Assembly: GCA_002500665.1 (NCBI GenBank)
Contig: DLRY01000042.1
Coordinates: 1,745 to 18,352 of the forward strand
Length of the DNA: 16,608 nt
Reading direction: 5' to 3'
Origin: Opitutia bacterium UBA7876
GTDB lineage: Bacteria; Verrucomicrobiota; Verrucomicrobiia; Opitutales; Seribacteraceae
Part shown: piece after piece, positions 7,377 to 13,687 of the stretch
Numbering within the stretch: position 1 is the first letter of the stretch
Layout of the letters: each line of letters begins with the position of its first letter
The notes under the pieces: generated by a model
Seen by the model: the letters and a program-made list of their open reading frames with translations, nothing else
Told to the model about the DNA's origin: nothing
Database searches by the model: none
Position numbers and translations under genes: made by a program

Positions 7377-9113
7377 ATGATCACGAATATGCTTCGATTT
7401 TCATTCCGAGTGGTCGGATTCGCTGGGCTTTTGCCGTTCGTTTGCTCCCTCGCATGGGCGGAAAAACCCAACGTCCTTTTCATTGCCATGGACGACCTTA
7501 ACGACTGGGTGGGGTGCCTGGGAGGTCATCCGCAGGCCCGGACGCCGAACCTCGACCGCTTGGCTGCCTCCGGGGTTCTCTTCGACAATGCCCATTGTCC
7601 GGCTCCCGCCTGCAACCCTTCCCGCACGGCGATATTTACGGGGGTTTCACCCCACGTTTCGGGGCTTTACCGCAACGAGCAAAAGATGAGGGTCGTCATG
7701 CCCGGCGTCGAATTGCTTCCCAAAACCTTTTCTCGGGCCGGTTACTGGGCGGGAGGTTCGGGCAAGATGCTCCACTACTTCATCGACGCTCCTTCGTGGG
7801 ACGAGTATTTCCCCCCGAAGGAAACTGAGAACCCTTTCCCGAAGACCCTCGGGCCGCCCAAGCGTCCCGTAAGCCTGCCGAGAGGAGGGCCCTGGCAGTA
7901 TTACGAGACGGACTGGGGGGCGATCGACGCGACCGACGAGGAATACGGCGGGGACTACTCGGTAGCCGAGTGGGTGGGGGAGCGCCTGTCCCGGAAGCGC
8001 GAAAAACCCTTCTTTCTGGCCTGCGGGATCTATCGTCCGCACGAGCCCTGGTTCGTTCCGAAAAAATATTTCGATGCCTTTCCCCTCGAGGAGATTCGCC
8101 TGCCGCCCGGCTATCGTTCCGACGATCTCGATGATCTTCCGTCCGCTGGGGTCAAGCTGGCCCGCAATCGCTATTTCGATCATATACGGGCCCATAAGCA
8201 ATGGAAGCAGGCCATCCAGGGCTATCTGGCCTCGATTTATTTCGCCGACGCAATGCTGGGCCGTGTTTTGGATGCCCTCGATAAGGGGCCGCATGCGGAC
8301 GACACGATCGTGGTCCTGTGGTCCGACCACGGCTGGCACCTTGGGGAAAAGGAGCATTGGCAAAAGTTCACCCTCTGGCGGGCCTGTACCCGCGTGCCCT
8401 TGGTCATCCGGGTCCCCAAGGGAACGACCGGCTTGCCTTCGGGTACCCAACCGTCCCGCTGTTCAAGACCGGTCAACCTTCTTAGCCTCGCCCCGACCTT
8501 GCTCGACTTGTCGGGCTTGCCTGCATCCGGGGTTCACGACGGTCCCAGTTTGGTTCCGTTGCTTGAGAACCCAAAAAGCAATTGGCCGCACGTTTCCCTG
8601 ACGCATCTCCATCATCCGGGGAGTTTTGGCTTAAGCGGCGAAGGTTGGCGCTATATCCGATACGCCGACGGTGGCGAAGAGCTCTATGACATAAGGAAAG
8701 ATCCCTATGAGTGGATAAACTTGGCAGGAGACAAAGAGCATGTGAAAACACTCGAGCGTCTCCTTAGGAAAGCCCCTGCGAAATTCGCGAAAGTGGTCGA
8801 GCCTAAGCTTGAATCTCTTCCCGCGCTGAAATGGAAGCCTCTGGGAAAAGGATCGAAGGCTCCTTCCTCCAAGCCGGACGGAGGAACTTTCGAGGTCACC
8901 TTCCTGAACAGGAGCAGGCAAAAAGTAGAGCTTTTCTGGATGGACCGCAACGGCAAGCCCAAGCCATATGCCTTGATCGAGCCGGGAGGGGTGAAGATTC
9001 AACGGACCCGTCCGGGCGCCGTCTGGATGATTGCCCGGGCCGATGAAAAAGGAGAGCAGATGGGCTATTTTACCGTTGGAGACCGGCGGTCCCGGGCGGT
9101 CGTGCCGAAGTGA
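7377..9113 (+). CDS. Secreted sulfatase (iduronate-2-sulfatase-like) with C-terminal VHL beta-like domain
   Basis: 578 residues. A signal peptide (residues 1-28, hydrophobic GFAGLLPFVCSLAWA) precedes KPNVLFIAMDDLNDW, whose D39-D40 are metal ligands. The formylglycine motif is C79-N-P-S-R83 followed by TAIFTG. Further active-site elements are K130/H133 (SGKMLH), R220-P-H-E-P-W225 and D317-H-G-W-H. The layout resembles iduronate-2-sulfatase-type family members, which hydrolyse sulfate esters on glycans in the periplasm or outside the cell; the real substrate is unknown. Residues ~504-575 lie beyond the usual sulfatase end and match the beta domain of the von Hippel-Lindau protein (L-N-R-S at 510-513, W521, N-G-K-P-K-P-Y at 525-531, E-P-G at 535-537, W550). 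The start is the ATG at 7377; ATG at 7389 would also leave a good signal peptide. The gene is divergent from the giant flagellin and convergent with the lactonase. Confidence 0.92.
   Translation: MITNMLRFSFRVVGFAGLLPFVCSLAWAEKPNVLFIAMDDLNDWVGCLGGHPQARTPNLDRLAASGVLFDNAHCPAPACNPSRTAIFTGVSPHVSGLYRNEQKMRVVMPGVELLPKTFSRAGYWAGGSGKMLHYFIDAPSWDEYFPPKETENPFPKTLGPPKRPVSLPRGGPWQYYETDWGAIDATDEEYGGDYSVAEWVGERLSRKREKPFFLACGIYRPHEPWFVPKKYFDAFPLEEIRLPPGYRSDDLDDLPSAGVKLARNRYFDHIRAHKQWKQAIQGYLASIYFADAMLGRVLDALDKGPHADDTIVVLWSDHGWHLGEKEHWQKFTLWRACTRVPLVIRVPKGTTGLPSGTQPSRCSRPVNLLSLAPTLLDLSGLPASGVHDGPSLVPLLENPKSNWPHVSLTHLHHPGSFGLSGEGWRYIRYADGGEELYDIRKDPYEWINLAGDKEHVKTLERLLRKAPAKFAKVVEPKLESLPALKWKPLGKGSKAPSSKPDGGTFEVTFLNRSRQKVELFWMDRNGKPKPYALIEPGGVKIQRTRPGAVWMIARADEKGEQMGYFTVGDRRSRAVVPK
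8880..9104 (+). other. VHL beta-type domain at the C-terminus of the sulfatase
   Basis: Residues 502-576 align without gaps over about 40 positions to human pVHL beta-domain residues 77-117 as I recall them. CNRS matches LNRS, W88 matches W521, DGEPQPY matches NGKPKPY, PPG matches EPG and W117 matches W550. Of the pVHL pocket for hydroxyproline, W88, Y98 and W117 are matched; S111 becomes Thr544 and H115 becomes Ala548. Bacterial VHL-beta domains are known from Pfam. Their function outside animals is unclear, and binding of modified peptides or glycans is speculation. Confidence 0.75.
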
Positions 9114-9134
9114 TGGCCCTGTGTTTGCCTGCCG

Positions 9135-10253
9135 CTATTTGGCGAAGAGAATACATATGGGGGAGGGGACGTTGACGATCGACCCACGCTGGTAAAGGAG
9201 CTTGCCGGTCTTGGGGTCTACCCGATGGGCGGCCACGGTGTTGGAATCGGCTCCAGCGGCAAGCAACCAACTTGCGTCGGGGGTCAGGTTGACGTTTCTC
9301 GGGAAGGCTCCCCGAACCGGCTGGACTTGGACGACCTTGAGCTTTCCGCTCTTCGGGTTGGCCCGGTAGACCGAGACGCTGTCGTGCCCCCGGTTGGAAG
9401 AATAGACGAAGCGTCCGTTCGGGTGGACCAGAATCTCGGCCGAGGAGTTGAAGGTCTCGCTCTCCTTGTCCTGTTCGCTCAGGGCGGGCTCGGTGGTGAG
9501 GGTTTTGGCCGTCCCCTTGGCCCCATCCCACATGAAGGTAGTCACCGAGAGGGTGAGCTCGTTGAGGAGGTAGATGAATTTTCCGTCCGTCGAGAAACGC
9601 ATGTGACGGGGTCCGCCGCCGGGAACCGATTGCCCGACTCCATGGGGATTGATGGCGGGCTTGGAGGCATCGACCTTGTAGATCACGATCTGGTCGAGGC
9701 CAAGGTCGGGCACGAGGGCGTATTTGCCGTCGGGGGAAAATCCGGTCCAGTGGGGATGGGGCGATTCCTGCCTTCTTTCCACCACTTTGGATCCGCCCTC
9801 GTGCTCGGTTACGCTTGGCTCGCCCAGTTTTCCGGAGGAATCAAGAGGAAAGAGGGCAACCGAGCCCCCTCCGTACTGGGCGGTGAGAAGAAACTTTCCA
9901 CTCGGATGAACCGCGATGTGACAGCCTCCGCCGTCGGGGCATGCCATGCGGGTGAATTCCTTGAGCTCTCCTCCGTCGACCCGGTAGCCTACGGCACCCG
10001 TTCCGCCCTCCCAGCGGCCCACCGAATAGAGAATCTTGCCGTTGGGATGCAAGGTGAGGAATCCGGGCGAGCCGATCTTGGCGGCCAGCCTGGCCGGTGA
10101 GAACTTCCCGTTGTCCGGGTTGAATGTGGCATGGTAGATACCCTCGGCCCCGCGGCCACCCGTCCCGAAGAAGACGTCGAGAGGCTTGGCCGAGCCAAGG
10201 CAGAAAAAAGTGAAAAGCAAGGTAGAGAGAAGGAGACGTCGTAGGGTTTTCAT
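9135..10253 (-). CDS. Secreted lactonase of the YbhE / 6-phosphogluconolactonase beta-propeller family
   Basis: 372 residues. The signal peptide is MKTLRRLLLSTLLFTFFCLGSA; the Cys at 18 is not in a lipobox, so export by signal peptidase I is likely. The rest is a seven-bladed propeller of the lactonase family. Visible motifs are GSPGFLTLHPNGKILY (61-76), GGGCHIAVHPSGKFL (108-122), SPHPHWTGFSPDGKYA (164-179), GGGPRHMRFSTDGKFIYLLNE (212-232), SAEILVHPNGRFVYSSNRG (271-289) and PRNVNLTPDASWLLAAG. Cytosolic members hydrolyse 6-phosphogluconolactone; exported relatives are common in this group of bacteria and probably act on other sugar lactones or have a different role. The ATG at 10253 overlaps the stop of an upstream mini-ORF (ATGA). 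Its 5' end plus 42 upstream bases recur at 12009-12313. Confidence 0.92.
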   Translation of the reverse strand: MKTLRRLLLSTLLFTFFCLGSAKPLDVFFGTGGRGAEGIYHATFNPDNGKFSPARLAAKIGSPGFLTLHPNGKILYSVGRWEGGTGAVGYRVDGGELKEFTRMACPDGGGCHIAVHPSGKFLLTAQYGGGSVALFPLDSSGKLGEPSVTEHEGGSKVVERRQESPHPHWTGFSPDGKYALVPDLGLDQIVIYKVDASKPAINPHGVGQSVPGGGPRHMRFSTDGKFIYLLNELTLSVTTFMWDGAKGTAKTLTTEPALSEQDKESETFNSSAEILVHPNGRFVYSSNRGHDSVSVYRANPKSGKLKVVQVQPVRGAFPRNVNLTPDASWLLAAGADSNTVAAHRVDPKTGKLLYQRGSIVNVPSPICILFAK

Positions 10254-10295
10254 GAGACTGACATGGATAAGGCTCGTAAGTCGGACTTGTCAATT
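9991..10295 (-). repeat. Direct repeat, copy 1 (lactonase 5' end and leader)
   Basis: This segment covers the first ~88 codons of the lactonase plus 42 bases upstream. It pairs with 12009-12313 at a constant offset of 2018 bases with no insertions or deletions. By hand I count about 22 mismatches in 305 positions (about 93% identity). Both copies end sharply at CTTGTCAATT on the leader side and ACGGCACCCG on the coding side. Confidence 0.95.
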
Positions 10296-10366
10296 TGCAT
10301 TTGGCGGGCGAGGCTCACCCGTTTTGAACACACGCCGTTTTCGTAGGCGTTTTTTGGTCCGATCAT
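10250..10366 (-). CDS. Mini-ORF 2 (38 residues) between sulfatase and lactonase, linked by ATGA overlaps
   Basis: ATG at 10366 to TGA at 10252-10250. The start overlaps the stop of mini-ORF 1 (ATGA at 10366-10363) and the stop overlaps the lactonase start (ATGA at 10253-10250). The peptide contains AYENGV, which resembles the 'YENGVRTP' segment of sulfatases, but the match is too short to claim homology. There is no Shine-Dalgarno sequence. It could be a coupling leader peptide, a degenerate gene or chance. Confidence 0.25.
   Translation of the reverse strand: MIGPKNAYENGVCSKRVSLARQMQIDKSDLRALSMSVS
10332..10355 (+). terminator. Weak terminator-like stem-loop with T-run, plus strand
   Basis: ACGCC (10332-10336), nine-base loop, GGCGT (10346-10350), then a run of T to 10355. 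On the plus strand it has the form of a short intrinsic terminator, but no plus-strand gene ends here. On the minus strand, downstream of the second sulfatase, the hairpin lacks a U-tract. It may be chance. Confidence 0.25.
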
Positions 10367-10425
10367 GATAGGAACGGCTGAACCAAAGCTAGGAGCGTGA
10401 GTAGGGTTTCCTTTGGGCGTTTCAT
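10363..10425 (-). CDS. Mini-ORF 1 (20 residues), signal-peptide-like, overlapping the sulfatase stop
   Basis: ATG at 10425 overlaps the TGA of the second sulfatase (ATGA at 10425-10422). It encodes 20 residues starting MKRPKETLL and then a hydrophobic LLALVQPFL, which looks like a signal peptide, and ends in a TGA that overlaps the next ATG. It may be the remnant 5' end of a lost secreted-protein gene or a coupling leader. GGAAG lies 12 bases before the ATG, at a loose distance. Confidence 0.25.
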   Translation of the reverse strand: MKRPKETLLTLLALVQPFLS

Positions 10426-11891
10426 TTCTTATTCAATCTTCCGAAGATAAAGTCGTAGCTGTCTTTGTTCGCCTTGTAGTATTTTTCAAGCCTAGGCTCC
10501 CACAGTCCTTCCTTGCTGCTTTTGGGGTTGCTCAACTCCGTTTCGATACCCCGGTCTCCCTGCTGGATCATCCAGCTTTCCAGTTGCCTTTTCATTCGCT
10601 TGATCGGCTCCGCATAGTCCGGATTTTTTGCTAGATCGTTCAGTTCAAAAGGATCCTTTTCGGTATCGTAAAACTCGATCTCCGGCCGCTTGACCCAGCG
10701 CCTCACGATTGCAGCGGCTCTCGGGTTTGTTTGGGCGTCACGCAGCCAGCTTTGCCAGCACTTCAATCGATTTCCCACATTGTTGAAATTTACAAAAGCG
10801 CGTTCGTGCATGGGGTTCCAAATAAATTTGTATTTTTTGTCCCGAACGGAGCGAATGGGGTAGGGTCCGCCAATCCAAGCTCCCTGCATCGTGTGAACGC
10901 CATAGACGTACGAGTTGTGCTCCTTGCTCTCCCCGCGCAGGACTTTAAGAAAGCTGTTGCCGTCAAAACCGTTGTTCCCTCCGGGAGCCCCTTTCCTACC
11001 GGTATCCACCTGTCTTGGATTTCCTCCAGCAATCTCCACTAAGGTCGGAACCACGTCGACGTACTGAATGAGGGCATCGCTTTTGCTCGCGGGTTTGATC
11101 CGACCAGGCCACTTGACGATGAATGCGGTTTTCAAGCCCCGGTCGTAGCAGGTCCATTTGCCCCCATAAAAAGCCGAGCCTTGTTCGCTGGTAAAAATCA
11201 CCAACGTGTCCTTTTCCTTTTTTTCCGCTTTCAAGTCGGTCATGAGCGTGCCCACGTCGTCATCCAATTGAGTGATTTCAGTAAAATACCGGGCCAAGGC
11301 CCTTCGCGTTTCCTCATTATCAACCAAGTAGGGTGGCACGGTAAGTTTGCCGGGGGCATACCCTTTTGCCTTTGGCCATCCGTCGTGCGGTTTTCTGGAC
11401 GCAAGCACAAGGCAAAAGGGGGCAGGCCCGGATGGAATCTTAAGGCCCTCCCTTTTTATAAACGGGAAGGATTCCGATGGGCCGAAATGTTCTTTTCCGG
11501 ACAAGAAGACTTGATAGCCAAGCTCACTCAGGTGGTGAGCAATGCTCTTGGTACCCGGTTTCACCGAAGAGTGGTTGGCCATCGCTCCACTGCGGACGGG
11601 AAACAAGCCCGTATATAATTGTTGCCTTGTGGGGGAGCACATGGCGGTCGCCGTGTAGGCATCTGTGAAGATGATACCCTCGCGGGCGAGCTTGTCTATG
11701 TTCGGCGTCCTTACGTCCTTGCTTCCGTAGCAGCCAAGATCAAACCAGCTGAGGTCATCCGCGAGGATCAACAGGATGTTAGGTTTTGTGGTCTCGGATG
11801 AGGCGCAAAGCACACCGCTGCATGGGATGCTGGCGAGCAGGCACCTAACCACGAACAAGGGCTTGCCGAAAAATCTTTTAAGGGGTTTCAT
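10422..11891 (-). CDS. Secreted sulfatase (heparan N-sulfatase/arylsulfatase-like), CSPTR motif
   Basis: 489 residues from the ATG at 11891. A longer GTG start at 11933 would put 14 charged residues before the signal peptide, so I prefer the ATG; GGAAGG lies 13 bases upstream of it. A signal peptide (KRFFGKPLFVVRCLLASIPCSGVLCAS) precedes KPNILLILADDLSW with D45-D46. The formylglycine motif is C85-S-P-T-R89 followed by QQLYTG. SGKEHF (K133) and KPHDGW (K167, H169) are further active-site elements. The late metal-binding motif reads T-S-E236-Q237-G, where many sulfatases have D-N/H/Q-G, followed by KWTCYDRGLKTAFIVKWPG. Expected role: sulfate release from a glycan in the periplasm. It is followed by two mini-ORFs and the lactonase on the same strand. 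Confidence 0.9.
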   Translation of the reverse strand: MKPLKRFFGKPLFVVRCLLASIPCSGVLCASSETTKPNILLILADDLSWFDLGCYGSKDVRTPNIDKLAREGIIFTDAYTATAMCSPTRQQLYTGLFPVRSGAMANHSSVKPGTKSIAHHLSELGYQVFLSGKEHFGPSESFPFIKREGLKIPSGPAPFCLVLASRKPHDGWPKAKGYAPGKLTVPPYLVDNEETRRALARYFTEITQLDDDVGTLMTDLKAEKKEKDTLVIFTSEQGSAFYGGKWTCYDRGLKTAFIVKWPGRIKPASKSDALIQYVDVVPTLVEIAGGNPRQVDTGRKGAPGGNNGFDGNSFLKVLRGESKEHNSYVYGVHTMQGAWIGGPYPIRSVRDKKYKFIWNPMHERAFVNFNNVGNRLKCWQSWLRDAQTNPRAAAIVRRWVKRPEIEFYDTEKDPFELNDLAKNPDYAEPIKRMKRQLESWMIQQGDRGIETELSNPKSSKEGLWEPRLEKYYKANKDSYDFIFGRLNKK

Positions 11892-11932
11892 TTCCTTGAC
11901 CACACCTTCCTCAAGGGCACTTGGTCTAGTCA

Positions 11933-12271
11933 CTAGGAAAACGAAAAAAGAGAAATAAAATTCGAATTAAGGGGGACTTCGGGTGGCAAGGTGGCGACCT
12001 GATGAACCACGGCACCCGTTACATCCTCCCAGCGGCCCACCGAATAAAGAATCTTGCCGTTGAGATGCAAGGTGAGGAATCCGGGCGAGCCGATCTTGGC
12101 GGCCAGCCTGACCGGAGAGAACTTCCCGTTGTCCGGGTTGAAAGTGGCATGGTAGATGACCTCGGCCCCGCGGCCACCCCTCCCGAAGAAGACGTCGAGA
12201 GGCTTGGCCGGGCCAACGCAGAAAAAAGTGAAAGCCAAGGTAGAGAGAAGGAGGCCTCGTAGGATTTTCAT
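11933..12271 (-). pseudogene. Truncated duplicate of the lactonase 5' end
   Basis: The ORF starts at an ATG at 12271 and runs 112 codons. Residues 1-88 are a close copy of the lactonase N-terminus, including the signal peptide, KPLDVFFGRGGRGAE and GSPGFLTLHLNGKILYSVGRWE. After GAV the sequence changes to 25 unrelated residues ending at 11933. Only about the first quarter of the propeller is present, so an active lactonase is impossible. The frame has stayed open and the copies differ only by substitutions, so the duplication is fairly young or the leader and signal part is still used. It lies just upstream of the second sulfatase on the same strand. Confidence 0.85.
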
Positions 12272-12313
12272 GAGAATGTCATGGATAAGGCTCGTGAGTC
12301 GGCCTTGTCAATT
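12009..12313 (-). repeat. Direct repeat, copy 2 (lactonase 5' end and leader)
   Basis: This pairs with 9991-10295 at a constant offset of 2018, with about 22 mismatches and no gaps. The shared leader (12272-12313) means the promoter-proximal region was copied together with the coding start. The repeats bracket the whole second sulfatase plus the two mini-ORFs. Confidence 0.95.
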
Positions 12314-12429
12314 AGAAGACGCTAGCGGTTCAATTCGCAGGCAGGTAATTTGGTAATTGATTGTCCGACCAAGCGACAAGTATCGCGCTGAAGCTTGACC
12401 GTACCCGTGTGGAGGCTACGATTTGAGGG

Positions 12430-12609
12430 ATGAGTTACGATGGCGTAAAAATTCCCCCCGCCTACAAGTTCGTCGGAATAATAATCGTGTTATTGACTTT
12501 TTCGGAAGTCTTCGTTGTCCGAGGATTCGTCGACGGATTGGTTCTGAGCCTTTTCGAATCAGATTCGTTCCGACAGTTTTGCTCGTGGGCTGGAAGACGG
12601 CAGTTTTGA
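12430..12609 (+). CDS. Small hypothetical ORF with one membrane segment (59 residues)
   Basis: ATG at 12430 to TGA at 12607-12609. It has a hydrophobic helix (FVGIIIVLLTFSEVFVV) near the N-terminus and a polar C-terminus. GGAGG lies at 12411-12415, 14 bases before the ATG, which is too far for a good ribosome binding site. It overlaps the next candidate ORF by 25 bases in another frame, which would fit translational coupling or one gene broken by a frameshift. I do not recognise a family. Confidence 0.25.
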   Translation: MSYDGVKIPPAYKFVGIIIVLLTFSEVFVVRGFVDGLVLSLFESDSFRQFCSWAGRRQF

Positions 12610-12818
12610 CGGCTTTCATTGGAGTCGGAGCAGTGCATATCTACTGGGCGCACGGTTCATCGAATAGCCCGCTTAAAGTCGAGAAGGAAGGGAGCTCCAG
12701 TAGCCCATCGGCACGCCAAAAGACATTTTCAAAAAAGCTGGGGACATCCTTTCTTCTCATATTAAGCCTATTTCCATTGTGGCTATTCATGACGTTTTTT
12801 ATCATTTGGACCCCCTAG
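12585..12818 (+). CDS. Small hypothetical membrane protein, possible DUF3995-type remnant
   Basis: From a GTG at 12585 (the frame is open upstream from an ATG at 12423) to a TAG at 12816-12818, 77 residues. The first hydrophobic segment, TAVLTAFIGVGAVHIYWAHG, resembles the 'HxYWAxGG' segment of DUF3995 membrane proteins. A Ser/Lys-rich linker and a second hydrophobic helix (LLILSLFPLWLFMTFFIIW) follow. DUF3995 proteins normally have more membrane segments, so this would be a truncated copy. It is on the opposite strand to the surrounding genes. The call rests on one short motif. Confidence 0.3.
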   Translation: MGWKTAVLTAFIGVGAVHIYWAHGSSNSPLKVEKEGSSSSPSARQKTFSKKLGTSFLLILSLFPLWLFMTFFIIWTP

Positions 12819-12873
12819 AAATCGAAGGCTAACCCACCCCTAATACCCGCATCGCAATTTAAAGAGAGGAAAA

Positions 12874-12963
12874 ATGAAACCATTATCCATCCACAAGTTG
12901 TCGCTTTCACTCATCGCCATCGCTCTTGGCGCCGCAATGACTGAGCTGATCAAGAACGATTGA
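12874..12963 (+). CDS. Short ORF (29 residues), signal-peptide-like, with Shine-Dalgarno
   Basis: ATG at 12874, TGA at 12961-12963. It is preceded by GAGAGGA at 12864-12870, one of the better ribosome binding sites in the window, although the spacing is short (3-4 bases). The peptide is MKPLSIHKLSLSLIAIALG followed by a short polar end, which is signal-peptide-like. It could be a small exported peptide or the stump of a gene; after the stop the same frame stays open to beyond 13080, so a single early nonsense change is possible. Confidence 0.3.
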   Translation: MKPLSIHKLSLSLIAIALGAAMTELIKND

Positions 12964-13065
12964 CCTATCGCCAGCAGAGAAGCCACTAACCTCGCGGCAG
13001 ATCGGTTTGTCGGCCGAAACGTGGGCGAGGTAGCGTTGGTCTCCGCCGAGGACAGCCAAATCAAC

Positions 13066-13467
13066 TCATTTGAGCTCTTGTTTTTTATCTTCTTCAACTG
13101 CCTTCTTCAGAAACTTCCCGGTAACGGAGTCCAATTTAAAGGTTTCGCCTTTGGAATTCGTGACAAAGAGAATCTTTCCCTTAAGCTTGAAGGAAGTAAT
13201 GATATTCCACTGAACGTCTCTCTCGAGCCTGTGATCAACTTCTCCTCTGTAATAGGACATGGGGATCCCCGTCTTCCAAAGAACCTTCTTGGTGCGAACG
13301 TCCGTTGCCCATACCGTATGCCGATGGCTTTCATACCTAAGGTGGCCTACAGTCAAGGGCCGCGGGTCTCCAATCTTACCCAAAACGGAAGAAACGGGCA
13401 AAAGAGTCAAAAGAAAGAGAAGAAGAATGGGTGCTTGGAATATTTTTTGCATATCCCGTAGACGCAT
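13066..13467 (-). CDS. Small secreted protein with PQQ-blade-like segments, hypothetical
   Basis: 133 residues from the ATG at 13467; AAGGA lies 11 bases upstream. An internal ATG at 13452 would also leave the signal peptide QAPILLLFLLTLLPVSSVLG. The mature part has 'HTVWATDVRTKKVLWKTGI' and 'GKILFVTNSKGETFKLDSVT', spaced like two blades of a PQQ-type propeller (Y/W.a.D..tG...W). Two blades cannot close a propeller, so this is either a fragment of a larger ancestor or a small protein of another fold. The end is Lys-rich (EEDKKQELK). It sits alone, 220 bases from the third sulfatase on the same strand. Confidence 0.65.
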   Translation of the reverse strand: MRLRDMQKIFQAPILLLFLLTLLPVSSVLGKIGDPRPLTVGHLRYESHRHTVWATDVRTKKVLWKTGIPMSYYRGEVDHRLERDVQWNIITSFKLKGKILFVTNSKGETFKLDSVTGKFLKKAVEEDKKQELK

Positions 13468-13576
13468 GAATGGACGAATCCTTAGAATTTACTCCACTTA
13501 ATCAAGGAATTGAAAAATCGAAGCAGGAATCTTTAGACCAATACGGACGGCGGACGGACCGTTGTTTGCCGTTGCG

Positions 13577-13608
13577 CTAAAAGACAGGAAGATCGCCGAT
13601 TCGGCTGC
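13577..13608. repeat. 32-bp repeat, copy A (intergenic)
   Basis: This matches 15420-15451 at 28 of 32 positions, with the core GATCGCCG(A/T)TTCGGCTGC. Copy B encodes the last residues of the beta-helix protein (QPKRRSPYL and stop); copy A lies in the gap between the third sulfatase and the small secreted protein. It could be the leftover 3' end of a second beta-helix gene. Confidence 0.55.
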
Positions 13609-13687
13609 GTCGGCCGACAAGACCGTGCAAATCTCTTTGTAGCGTTATTGATTCGTGTCCGGTATCGCCGGCGATCCCTGAATGATC

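Larger units (their letters stand above)
12314..12873. other. Gene-poor region upstream of the truncated lactonase
   Basis: No confident gene lies in this 560-base stretch. It contains two overlapping plus-strand candidate ORFs (12430-12609 and 12585-12818), listed separately. No transposase, tRNA or clear terminator is visible. The stretch looks like degraded or recently rearranged sequence, in keeping with the lactonase duplication at its edge. Confidence 0.5.

Noticed and set aside
7647..8450. 267-codon minus-strand frame opposite the first sulfatase
   Set aside because: It is a shadow of the sulfatase catalytic domain, with no family features of its own.
9225..10100. 291-codon plus-strand frame opposite the lactonase
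   Set aside because: The minus-strand frame has all lactonase motifs and a signal peptide; the plus frame has no recognisable pattern.
10320..10350. Sulfatase remnant suggested by AYENGV in mini-ORF 2
   Set aside because: The shared DNA with the third sulfatase is only about 13 exact bases, which is expected by chance in a window of this size.
11933..12271. Truncated lactonase ORF as a real 112-residue functional gene
   Set aside because: Only about one quarter of the propeller is present and the last 25 residues are unrelated; a pseudogene fragment or leader is more likely.
12840..13097. 85-codon minus-strand ORF downstream of the small secreted protein
   Set aside because: It overlaps the end of the 13066-13467 gene and lacks a ribosome binding site or any family pattern.
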